From the NCBI GenBank assembly GCA_036874045.1, contig JAZBRI010000011.1, positions 10,035,501 to 10,099,500 on the forward strand: 64,000 bases of DNA, given 5' to 3'. The stretch is from Cymodocea nodosa. Lineage: Eukaryota; Streptophyta; Magnoliopsida; Alismatales; Cymodoceaceae. Positions within the stretch are counted from its first letter, which is position 1, and each line of letters starts with the position of its first letter. Shown here in pieces: positions 9,716 to 19,678 of the stretch. The translations under genes were made by a program, and so were the position numbers. The notes below the pieces were generated by a model. It searched no databases, was not told the DNA's origin, and was given only the letters and a program-made list of their open reading frames with translations.

Positions 9716-12440
9716 TCCCTTCCAAAGGAGGTATCAATTTCATTAACAGTTCTATTGATAGGGTTAGACACTACTTACATTGGCAATCCTCCAGTAGGTT
9801 GAACTTCTATTGATTTCTTTTTTCTAGGGGGTATATTTCTATTCATATTATGATTCTGAAATGCAGCATTTCCAAATACATGATCTAGACGATTGTTTAA
9901 TTACTGAATTATCTTTTCTAACTTCTCTATTCTAAATCCTTATTCAATTAATGCTTCATAACTTATATTTTTTTCATTTATATTTTCTCCTCCCTAGAAA
10001 TTATTATTTCTCCAAGATAGGTTCGGGTGATTTCTCCAATTAGGGTTATAAGAATTTCCAAAGTTATCTTTCTAGTTTCTAGCATAAATAATATCTAAGT
10101 CATTAATATTTGCATTCTTTTCTACTAGCTTTTGATTTAATGATAACTCTTCAATTTTCTTTGTTAACTTAGTTAATTTAACTTCAAGCATAGTGCTTGA
10201 ATCTATTTCATGCATTCCCCTTGGCAATATTCTTTTATCTGTAATAGCTTCAGCTGAGTTTTCCCACTATGTAGTTCTTTTTGCAAAGCTTTCTAATTAT
10301 GCCCATGCTTCCTCACTACACAGTTTTAAAAATCTATTCTGATAAGTAGATTCTAATAAAGATTTAGTTGAAGCATCTATGACTTCATAAATTATACCTA
10401 TTAATTATACTTTACTCATTGCATGATGCAGACATTGAGTTAGTAAATCTTTAAATCTTTCAAAATATTTCTAGAATGATTCTCCCTATTTTTGGCTACA
10501 CATTAATATTTCCTTTTTCTTTTTAATGGTTTGATATGTTGAATAATATTTTTCTAGAAAAATAGAGCGAAATTCAGTCCATGTAGAAATTTAATCAAGC
10601 GATAGAGTATATAACCATCTCTTAGCTATGTCTTTTAAAACAAAAGGAATATATCTAAGTTTAATAGCATCAATACTCATGTTCAGCATTTTCATCATTT
10701 GACAAACTTCGTTAAATTCTCTAAGGAAATAATAGGCATCTTCTCTTTCTAATCCATGAAAGTGTGACAATTGACTGATATAATTAGATTTCAGTTCAAA
10801 CCTATCTCCTTCAAAGTTTGGCAATTGAATACATGAAGGTTCATCAACTAATTTAGGATACAAAATTTTCCCTAATGGTTTTTCTACTAGAGCAGCTGTT
10901 CAAGCTTTAATTTTGCCCATTTTTAATGAATTTTATAAGTAATTTTGCATGATATTATATATCTATGGTGGATAAATGATATTAATTATAGGTAATATAA
11001 GTCTTGAAATATAGTGCAATATAGAAATTTAATTAACAAGTGCATCCCCCATTGGATATGATTTTACATGGAACACATTGATTTATTTTGCATGTCCTAT
11101 GTTGGCTAACGTCTCTTGGAGTTCAACTTCCATTAATTGTAGGTAACATATATATGGGAGGAGCTTAATGCAAAAGACCAAAGAAGATGTAAAAAATCAA
11201 AAGTTGGTGGGCTAAACTTTAAAGAAGAGGACATGCCAACACCTTATTGGCCCTCCTAGATCTATGACATCTTATTGGCTTGGTGATAAAACCAAGGTGC
11301 CACATCAAAGAGAGAGAAGACAAAACAACATAAATACAAGGGGAGAGGAATTTCGGCCAACAACTTGGTGCTTCCAACAAGAGAAAGAAAGAAGAGAAGA
11401 AAGCTTGGAGGTGAGGCTTATGCTTGCAAGGAGACCATCCATTGATGCTATTCACCATTCCAAGGGCTAAGGAGAAGACGTCCAAGCTTGGAGGTGGATT
11501 TGCTGCCAAGTTCCATTGAATTCAAAGCTCTAGAGAAGAAGATAAGAAGCTCCTAAGGTAGTGACAACTCCTAGAGTTTATTATTTTCTTGTATAGAAGG
11601 AAGAATTGATGAGAAATGGTGGTGAACATCTCAATTATATGTCTTCTTAGCTAGATAGAGTTCAATGAATGTATATGAATGTTTAATTCTTCTTTTCAAC
11701 TTCTAATTTGCATCCTCTATTCACATGTATTGTTGGGGCTGTTGGTGAGGCTTTCACATGAGTGAATGACACTCATCAATGGTGGCTTGGCGCATTTGAG
11801 AAGAAGGTGTGAATTGAAAGAAGAAGAAAATAAGTGTTGATGTTCATTTGAATGAAGAACCTATCACTTATATCTAGTTGTTAATTTTAATTTCAGTAGT
11901 TAATTGATTTTGTTATATCTTATATAGATCACATTTTGTCCTAATCAATCTCCAAAAAGAATTTCTAATGCAAGTAGTATAGTATAGTTTAGCTAGATTA
12001 GCAAATAGCATAGTTGCATGCATTTAGTATAAATTAGAATAGAGTAGTATAGTCTATTGAACCTTCTTGTTTTATTTTTCTTTCCTTAATATTGATGCAT
12101 TGATATCACTTCTGAAATCACGTGGAACTTGTGTGCATGTTATAATTGAATGAGTTGATAGATTTACAAGTAAAGAAATTGATTCACATCACCATTTTCC
12201 ACTACAAATTGCCTTGAAATTGCATGATTTGTGAGCTTGTGTTAACTTTGATTATTCTACATTCACATGTCATTAATTTACTGAAGTATACCTAAGAGCT
12301 TGAAGAACAAGTTGAGTAATAGTTGATTAAGTCATAAACACAATCCTTGTGGAAGAATGACCTGTATTTGCCATGTACACCAAAAGAACTGTGCACTTGC
12401 AGTAAAGCTTAAGCTAAAAATATAGCTCAACAGCAGCCAT
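9716..12440 (-). pseudogene. gag: Retrotransposon gag (capsid-type domain), unit I, split by an LTR
   Basis: The reading begins at ATG 12440 and is interrupted after two codons by the LTR at 10897-12432; it resumes at 10896 as ALVEKPLGKILYPKLVDEPS. Next come the Athila gag hallmarks: PSCIQLPNFEGDRFELK, FHGLEREDAYYFLREF, IKLRYIPFVLKDIAKRWLY, then a frame with stops through EEAWA and ARN, and NSYNPNWRNHPNLSW, a motif that in Athila follows the zinc knuckle. No CCHC knuckle is present here. It ends at a TGA near 9718-9716. Several in-frame stops (for example near 10590 and 10320) make it a pseudogene. An open frame extends about 25 codons upstream of 12440 (LDFNEILRSVANLSLKEN), so the start could be earlier. 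The gag sits next to the F-box gene rather than after the primer site. Confidence 0.82.
10897..12432 (+). repeat. Solo LTR inserted in unit I gag, with perfect 5-bp target duplication
   Basis: The block starts TGTTCAAGCTTTAATT and ends TATAGCTCAACA. It is flanked on both sides by GCAGC (10892-10896 and 12433-12437), and the host sequence on either side matches the uninterrupted gag of unit IV. Near its 3' end it has GACCTGTATTTGC and TGTGCACTTGCAGT, motifs also in the Athila-like LTRs, which sets the plus orientation. An ATAAATAC box lies near 11330. No internal region is present, so it is a solo LTR of 1536 bases. Confidence 0.88.
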
Positions 12441-12843
12441 ATCTTCGTTCTCCTTTAAAGAAAGGTTAGCTACACTCCTAAGGATTTCGTTAAAGTCCAA
12501 TTTAGAAAATATTTCAGTACGCCTCTATGTTGAATAATACTATGTAGGTGTTCTTACTAATCGTTTAGTGCTAGGAGAATGAGTCCATGTGCTCATAAAC
12601 TCTTAACATAAAGTAAAATTGTAGAAAATTAATTACATACCAATTTGAAGCTTTGTTCTTAGTAAATAGTTGTTGACGAATGAAGTTGAATCAACTGCTT
12701 CTCCTTCCAATTCCCCAACAAATTTTCTTTTTTTTCCTTAAGTGTTGGTAATGAGTAAATAACATTCTATTCTATATTTATAACACACGTCCATAAGGCA
12801 AATAAATCTCGTTACAAGAACGTGTTTTATAATATGCAGTGTG
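12441..12843 (-). other. Unit I spacer upstream of gag (first part)
   Basis: Matches unit IV 38962-39360. It contains the possible N-terminal extension of gag and a short AT-rich leader. The rest of this spacer lies at 14597-15047, beyond an inserted LTR. Confidence 0.7.
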
Positions 12844-14596
12844 TGTATGGATGATATTTGTGCACATTTTTATATGATAATTCATGCATTCTATGTCTTG
12901 AAACTCAAGTTATATGCACTTATACAAGAAAATACATGTTAATCACATTTTTATGACATTGCATGAATATGTGCACAAATGCACCCCTTTAATGCAATTT
13001 TCACGAAACATACTATATGTTCATATGCTTGAATCTATGATTTATTAATTCTTAGGCCAAGAAAGAGATTTTAAAGGTCATCAAGGTATTGAAATAATTT
13101 GATATGGCCACATATATTTTACACACTATGGTTATGAACTTGTGGACATTAAATGCAATAATGTGACATTGGTTATGAATGATTTTAAATACATGTTACT
13201 AATTAATTCATTCATGGATGAACTTACATTTGACATTTGTAAACATGTTAAAATGAATGTTACATACCTTAAAAATAAATATATTTCAAGTTCATAACTA
13301 GAGTTATTTTCGGCTTGTATTACTAACATTACATGCATGACTTAAATGAATTTGATTATAGGTGAATGAGGGCCCTTAGATCAAGCCTTGGGATCATCAA
13401 TCCTTGATGATCAAAAATCTCTATAAATAGGCCTTGTATCCCACAAGTTTTCTCCCCTCTCCCAACTCCAATTTTCGGAATTCCCCTTAGTGCTCCAAGT
13501 AAAGTGAAGGAAGAGCTCCCTTCTTGGTGTCTTCTCCTCCAAACGTCTCTTGGAGGTAAGGTTCTTCCTCTTCTTGTCTTCTCCAATACTTCATTCGGCA
13601 TTCTACATCTTAAGGAGGTGAATTGCTGCTGCAAATCCCCTCTTGTTGGCGCTAAATCCATGGATGAAGCTCCATTGGAGATACACTTGAAGGTATGGAA
13701 ACTTGCATCCAAGAGAGCTCTTCAATTGTTCTACACGTTGTTGTATTCCCTTCGGCTTTGGACATGGAGAATTGCTGGAGAAGGTAGCCATCTCAAGTGG
13801 TGTGAAGCAAGGAGGTGACGTCCCTTGTGCTCAAGCCATTGGAGGTGTGATCTTAAGGTAATGGGAGTAGACATTGGAGTGGAGATGGAGTTGTAATTTA
13901 AATTTCAGTAGTATATGTTTGTTAATTCCTTTGTTTTGTGTATTCCATGTGATTTCCCCTTTGTTATAATGTTGAATTCTTGTTGTTATTTCAATGTTTT
14001 TCAATTCTAAGTTTAGTTTGAGTTTTGTGCCCTCTATGTGTTTGATTTTATGTTTCTTTGTGTGGATTCTTCTCAAATGTTTGTTCCTCTAACTCTAACA
14101 TAGTTTAGACATTTTTTACGTAACTCTAACCTCCTGATTTACTTCTTTTTGATTGTATATAGCTTGAACTTAGTAGATTAGAGCATACATAGATTTAGAT
14201 GTATGATTATAAGTCCATGTATGCTAGTTTTGTAGTAGAACTGGTAGCTTAGCATAGTGTGATGTTATTTTCATGTGTGTAGTGTATTGATTAATTATTG
14301 TGTGTTGCATTCTCTTAAGTGATGGATAGAGGGGGACATGAATGAGGTTTCTCATTACTAATTCAACTCTATATGAAGTCATTTCTAACATACACATGAT
14401 TGTTAAGGTAAACATGTGATGAGAATGCATTTACATAAGGCATATCTATAAACTCTAGTGAATTTTATGTTTAATTGTTGGTCCCTATGGACTCGACCTG
14501 TTCTTACATACTTTCTATAATTGACTCCATGCGCTTGTAGTTATAAATATTAAAACTCAATTGTGTGTTAATTTCATAACATTTAAACCTCGAACA
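12844..14596 (+). repeat. Solo LTR of a second gypsy-like family inserted in the unit I spacer
   Basis: The flanking bases continue the unit IV sequence at about 39360 on both sides, so this block of about 1.75 kb is an insertion. It begins TGTATGGATG and ends CTCGAACA; flanks GTGTG and ATGTG are an imperfect 5-bp duplication, so the ends may be off by a few bases. It has a strong TATA box at 13422. Near its 3' end, CTATGGACTCGACCTGTTC and GCGCTTGTAGTT resemble the U5 motif of the Athila-like LTRs. The short open frames in it have no recognisable product. Confidence 0.75.
13422..13430 (+). promoter_or_regulatory. TATA box of the 12844-14596 LTR
   Basis: TATAAATAG within CTCTATAAATAGGCC, a near-perfect plant TATA box in the middle of the LTR, as expected at the U3/R boundary. 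Confidence 0.7.
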
Positions 14597-15047
14597 ATGT
14601 GGTTCCTATTTTTATGGATACGTGTTCCACATCTAATTTCAAATTTTTAGTAATTACTAAACCCACAAAGTTTTGTTCATGACTAAAAGAATAAACGTTC
14701 AGCTTAATCTACAAACTAACCTTGTTGAGTTACAGTTAACTCAATGGACTAGCCTTGGTTACTATTTCTAACTCAATGAACTAATCTCGTTGAGTTACAA
14801 CTAACTCAACGGACTAGCTTCGTCACTCATTTGCTAACTCCACAAACTAACTTTGTTAAGTTATAGATAACTCAATAGAGTGACCTTATATTTTATTATT
14901 GACCTTGTGGAGTTAAGGTTAACTCAACAAACTAAGTTCATTGAGTTAATACTTAGCAAATTTTTCTAAAATTTACTCCTCATATTAACTTCTATATTTT
15001 TTTTCTCTTGCATTTTATCAACTTAAATAAAGTTAAATACATTTCAT
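14597..15047 (-). other. Unit I spacer (second part) with GAGTTA/TAACTC inverted words
   Basis: Matches unit IV 39361-39680. Between 14725 and 14950 there are at least five GTTGAGTTA...TAACTCAAC inverted pairs with 2-6 base loops, separated by 10-20 bases. Confidence 0.7.
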
Positions 15048-16272
15048 TGAAAGGACCTCTAGATTTTGATAATGCAAAAATTAATGTGACGAAACAAATT
15101 ATATTTCTTAAATATAACAATTCAGCAAAAAGTTAGAAGGTAGAAAAATCAATATAGGTTGTTCAGAAATTGCTGCAAGAGAAAAACAAGATTTTCAGAT
15201 AGTTATCAGGCTTAAGTATCCGAATGAAATGAATCTTTAGTGAGTTACAGGCTTAAGTATCTGAAGAGTCAATTTAAAGTAGTAGAAACATCATCGGATA
15301 GTTAGAAGAATAATTATCTGAAATTATAAGGCCTTCGGAGAGTTTGGAAGATAACTAGTTGAATGATCGAAGAGTTGAGTCACTAACTTTCTGAAAAAAT
15401 CAAGGAAATTGGAAAGTTAGGAATGCTAACTATTCGAAATATAAGTCATTTAATTTCCCACATGTAGAAATCAAGACAGAAGTTTAAAGGGATTTTTTGG
15501 AGAGTTAGAAAGTTAACTATCCGAAAAACAAGAAGTTTCAAAAGGTTACAGATTTAACTATCAGAAAATTACCTCCTAACCTCCTGATCGGTAAGTTATG
15601 AGCATTCTTCGGAGTATTACATAGCTAACCCTCTGAAAGTCAAAGGAAATCAGAAGGTTATCTTGAAATACCTTCCTAAACGATAACTTACCATATTTGG
15701 TTCTGCAATTTCAGTAAGTACAGCAAAATACATCCGTTGGAAGAGAATATGATCATTATGCATAATGTTATATATACAAGTAGCAGATATAACAAGTAGT
15801 AGACAATAGAGTCAGATAGCTTTTGCATATACGAATCTATACACCAAGCTCAACGCATACAGTAGAAAGTCTTCAAGATCACATCTTCAGCAAATGCAAA
15901 CTCAAGTTTAGAAGCTCTCCACGTAATAAACTTTGATTTCTTCAAGCAAGTGGTTTACTGAAGTTCACCAACGGAAAACTTCAAAGATAGGTTGGTTGAA
16001 GGTACGACTAGAAAGCTCAGCTCGATTCATTGGTTCTTGCTTTAACCTTAAAGCAAGTGTTTGTGAAAGCTTAGTGAAGCCCAAGTATCCCTTGGGGGTG
16101 GACTAGTCGTTAGTGGTGAACCACCTAAAATTCGTGTGTGCATTATTTGTTATTGTGTGCTTGCTAAATTTCATTGTCAATTAGTCATTCATTGTTAATC
16201 TCCTGAATTTACATTTAAGTAATCAAAATATTACCTTTCACCCCCCCTCTAGTAAGCCATCAGGTCCTAATA
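15048..16272 (+). repeat. Ty1/copia 5' LTR
   Basis: The left end reads TGAAAGGACC and the right end GGTCCTAATA, an inverted pair degenerate from TGTTAGGACC...GGTCCTAACA. A second copy starts with the intact TGTTAGGACC at 62647. The LTR is directly followed by an initiator-Met primer site and a copia gag. Its first 650 bases are packed with GAGAGTTA and TAACTATCCGAA-type words. A TATATATAC box lies at 15769-15777. Length is 1225 bases. Confidence 0.88.
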
Positions 16273-16274
16273 AT

Positions 16275-16286
16275 TGGTATTAGAGC
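16275..16286 (+). other. Copia primer binding site (initiator tRNA-Met)
   Basis: TGGTATTAGAGC, one base from TGGTATCAGAGC, which pairs with the 3' end of plant initiator tRNA-Met. It lies two bases after the LTR end. Confidence 0.88.
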
Positions 16287-16324
16287 AATGTTGATCTCAT
16301 TAATAGATTTAACCATCTGAGACC

Positions 16325-17325
16325 ATGTCTTTCCACACTATAGAGTATCAAATATCCATCGACCTCTCCTCTTTGATGGTAGCAATTATAGCTACTAGAA
16401 AAATAGGATAAAGTGTTTTCTCAATAGTACAGATGTAAAACTCTAGAGAATGGTTGTACATGATACACCACTTCCAATCAGTCATGAAAGTGACTGGTCT
16501 AAGGAGGATGAAAGAATCATCAAGATGGATGCTCGTGGGCTAAATTCAATTTACTATGCACTAATTAGTGAACAGTATAATAAAATATCTGCATATAAAT
16601 CTTCTCATGAGGCTTGGAAGACCCTTCAAATTACATATGAAGGAACCAGCCAAGTAAAAGATACCAAAATTAGCATTTTGTTAAGAAAATATGAATTATT
16701 CAAAATGCTTGAAAAAGAAAGTATTACTAAATGTTTTCTAGATTCACTGAAATTGTGAATGAACTAAGAGGCCTTAGAAGGGATTTTTCTAATCATGAAT
16801 AGGTACAGAAGATTTTAGGAAGCCTGATAGTTGTATGGAAGCAGAAGTCTACTTCCATACAAGATTCAAAGGATCTAAACAACTATTTAGTCGAAGATCT
16901 GTTGGGAAATCTTCTAGCTCATGAAGTTCAGATGAAGGAATGGAAAGAAGAAGAGGGAGCCATTGAAAGAAAGGCTGAGAAAAAGAAAGAACTAGCTTTT
17001 CCTACAACAGAAGACCAACCAAGCTCGGATGAAGATGAAGTTTTACTACTGGCTAGAAATTTTAGAAAAATGATAAGACAAGGAGGCAAAGCCAGCTCCT
17101 CAAGATCAAAAGTCCCTACATGCTACAAGTGCAAAAAATTGGGACACATTCAACTTTACTGTCCTTTCCAACAGGAGGAGGACAAACAAAAATGGAAGAA
17201 GAAGAATAAGAAGAAAATGGCCATGAAAGCCACATGGGATGATAGCAGCTCATCTAGTAGCTCATTAGACTCAAAGGAAGAGGCCTCTGCAAACGTGTGC
17301 TTTGCTGCACAAGAGATATGCTCTA
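16325..17325 (+). pseudogene. gag: Ty1/copia gag, broken and interrupted
   Basis: The N-terminal copia gag motif RPPLFDGSNYSY (about 16355-16392) is followed by stops exactly where tryptophans are expected (TAG at about 16393 and 16444). Then comes an open stretch with SSHEAWKTLQITYEGTSQVK (16596-16655). After a frameshift near 16740 the frame continues through FTEIVNELRGL and NLLAHEVQMKEW to a CCHC zinc knuckle, CYKCKKLGHIQLYC (17120-17161), then a Lys-rich and Ser-rich tail. The Athila-like LTR of unit II starts at 17326 and cuts the gene. Protease, integrase and RT of this copia element are not in the window. Role in the intact element: nucleocapsid/capsid protein. Confidence 0.85.
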
Positions 17326-19574
17326 TGTTTTGAATGAAAAAGTGCATAATATTAACGTTTAAATGATGGTTAATTGCATAATATTTAGCTTATCATATGA
17401 GAATTAAGCCATTATGTTATAATTGCACTATTATATGCTTTAATTAAAGAATCTGCTTAATTTCGGTGAATTAATGTTAATTTAGTATATTTCTGAACTG
17501 TCGGTAAGTTGCAGGCTGTGAAATTCTTAAGCATCCAAATTTTCTGATATTTCGGACAGTTATGTTTAACATACTGAACATATTTCGGACAGCTATGTTT
17601 AACATACCGAACATGTATCGAATAGTTATGTTTTAAACTACCAAATAGTTATGCCTTAAAAGAATATTTTATTATTTCTTGAAGTACACGTGTTGAAACC
17701 ATAATGCATGACTTAAGTGAACTTTCGGTGAGTTATCTATAACTATCCGAAATTGTAGCTGGGCATCGGATAGTTATATGTGTAACTCTCCGAAATCTCC
17801 TTTTATTTATAAAATAGCTATGGACACGTGTCATGTTCTAGGAAAGTGACTTAAGTGAATTTTCGGTGAGTTATCTATAACTATCCGAAATGCATCTAGG
17901 CATTGGATAGTTAGACTTGTAACTCTCTGAAATGTTTCTTTTATTATTAAACTACTACTGACACATGTCGAGATCTAGTAGATTTACTTAAGTTATATAT
18001 CGGTGAGTTATCTATAACTATTCGAAATGTATCTAGGCATCGGATAGTTAAGTTTATAAGTATCCGAAATGCACTTGAGCATCGGATAGTTAAATTTATG
18101 CATGTGTTTTATAGTTAAATCAATGAGGTAAGTTCGTTGAGTTATCTATAACTCCATAGACTATTATTTTCTAATATGCCACTGTAGCGGTTGCAGAAAC
18201 AGGACAGTTGGAAGGAAAAACCCCGATCGCACGTATCGCGTAGGGAGAAGAAATCATCATCGTTGATATGAATGAAGGAAATCCAACCAACCATTCAAGT
18301 AGAAGTAGTTACCATTGAAGAAATATAAAAGAAAAGAAGAAAAAGAAGTAAAGTGTGTGTGATCGATGGGTATGACTAGTGTGTACAGAGGAGGAGCATC
18401 GAGCTTTTTGTAGACAGTGTTGGCAATTCTCTGAAGTACTACACCAACCACTATCACCACCACATTATCACCACCTTATCACCAACCATCGGAGGTCTAT
18501 GAGGATACTTTCCTGATGTCGGGTCGATTTCGAGCCAAACACAGTGCCTGACAACCACTGTGAGGAGTGATCGCGTCGTAGGAAGGAAAGCCATTTTCAC
18601 CAAGCACCGACTCATATTTTAGGAGATCGTAAAGCTTCTAGCCTTGGTTTCGGGTAGATGCCTGTATGCTGAAGAGGAGATCATCTTGCAATTCTGGACT
18701 CGTGATTCTATAGGGAGAGGAGATAGAATTGTAAGTGGTTTAATTTTCAGTGGTGTAATCGCGTCGCATGTAGTGACAGAAGTATTTATTGTCGACTGAG
18801 ATTACTTTGCATTTCACCTTTCGCCCATTTCCATGTTCATATTAAAACAAAAATACCAAAAACAACTTATCTGTGTTTGTATTTTGTATTTGAGTGTTGT
18901 GTTGTTTGTTTTGTATCGTGATTAATGTTATCTTTGTCAGTGTTGTGATTGTTTTATGTTTATTTTAGTTTTATAGTTTACTGAAATTGGTTCATTCAAA
19001 AGACTTAAAGATTTTAATGGTTACTATTTGAATTATCTAAATGTTAGTATGCTTAATGATAAATCCAGTGTTTACTAACATTAAAGAGCTTAATTGATGT
19101 TATTTACAATATGTGGAACCGCCCAATGGTTGGCCGAATTCCTTTGTAAATAGCAATATTAACTAGAAAATGCAAGCTCGTGGAGTTAATATAAGTCCAC
19201 GAGATTAGTCCGTTGAGTTAGCCATAACTCAATGAACTTTGTCCGTTGAGATAACTGTAACTCAACGAAGAGCTTATTGAATATATAAATTTGATTGTTA
19301 AAAATGAAACAGTTCTCAATTCTTAAGCAATTCCTTGTGGGATCGACCTGTATTTGCACACTAATACAATAGACACTGTGCACTTGTAGTTAAAATACAA
19401 ATTGGAATAAAAATTTAATTTGTGTGAAAGGTTGTTTGTTTTCTTCTAAAAAAAGAATAGACATAAAGATAAATTAACTAAGTAAAAACAGAAGTTAACA
19501 AATCCAAGTTTTTCTAGTGCGTTGCTAGAGATCCAATACAAGTTTTCTAGTGTTGTGCTGGCTAAACACAAACA
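17326..19574 (+). repeat. Unit II 5' LTR (Athila-like)
   Basis: Starts TGTTTTGAATG and ends AAACA, followed by seven bases and the primer site. Length is 2249 bases. U3 (17350-18170) contains a dense series of CGGATAGTTA and TAACTATCCGAAA words and CGTTGAGTTA words. U5 contains GATCGACCTGTATTTGCACA and CTGTGCACTTGTAGTT (19341-19391). It matches the minus-strand LTRs at 5653, 25281, 47620 and 55630. Confidence 0.9.
18324..18331 (+). promoter_or_regulatory. TATA box of unit II LTR
   Basis: TATAAAAG. The same box sits at the matching place in the other LTRs (26060-26067, 48633-48640 and 56860-56867, all minus), so it is the conserved promoter of the family. Confidence 0.7.
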
Positions 19575-19581
19575 AGTTTTA

Positions 19582-19600
19582 TGGCACCGTTGCTGAGGAA
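19582..19600 (+). other. Unit II primer binding site (tRNA-Asp)
   Basis: TGGCACCGTTGCTGAGGAA, degenerate from TGGCGCCGTTGCCGGGGA, which pairs with the 3' end of plant tRNA-Asp. tRNA-Asp priming is typical of the Athila lineage. Confidence 0.85.
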
Positions 19601-19678
19601 TTGAATTAAAATAAGCAATTGTTAGAGCTGTTTCGTTTTAATAGCCAGAGTTGTGTGTTATCTTCTATAATTGAGAAT

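Larger units (their letters stand above)
5653..15047 (-). mobile_element. Unit I: 3' half of an Athila-like LTR element carrying an F-box gene
   Basis: Read 5' to 3' on the minus strand: spacer (15047-14597 and 12843-12441), gag (12440-9716), F-box gene (9473-8334), 3' non-coding DNA, polypurine tract, 3' LTR. Two foreign LTRs are inserted (10897-12432 and 12844-14596) and a copia element interrupts it at 15048. The pol half and 5' LTR are not found to the right in this window. The order matches unit IV part for part. Confidence 0.8.

Noticed and set aside
11219-11509. Open frames on both strands inside the solo LTR
   Set aside because: Inside an LTR, no domain, and both strands open in the same place.
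13504-13818. 104-codon and 118-codon frames on opposite strands in the 12844-14596 LTR
   Set aside because: Lie just after the LTR TATA box, so they are the transcribed leader; no recognisable protein on either strand.
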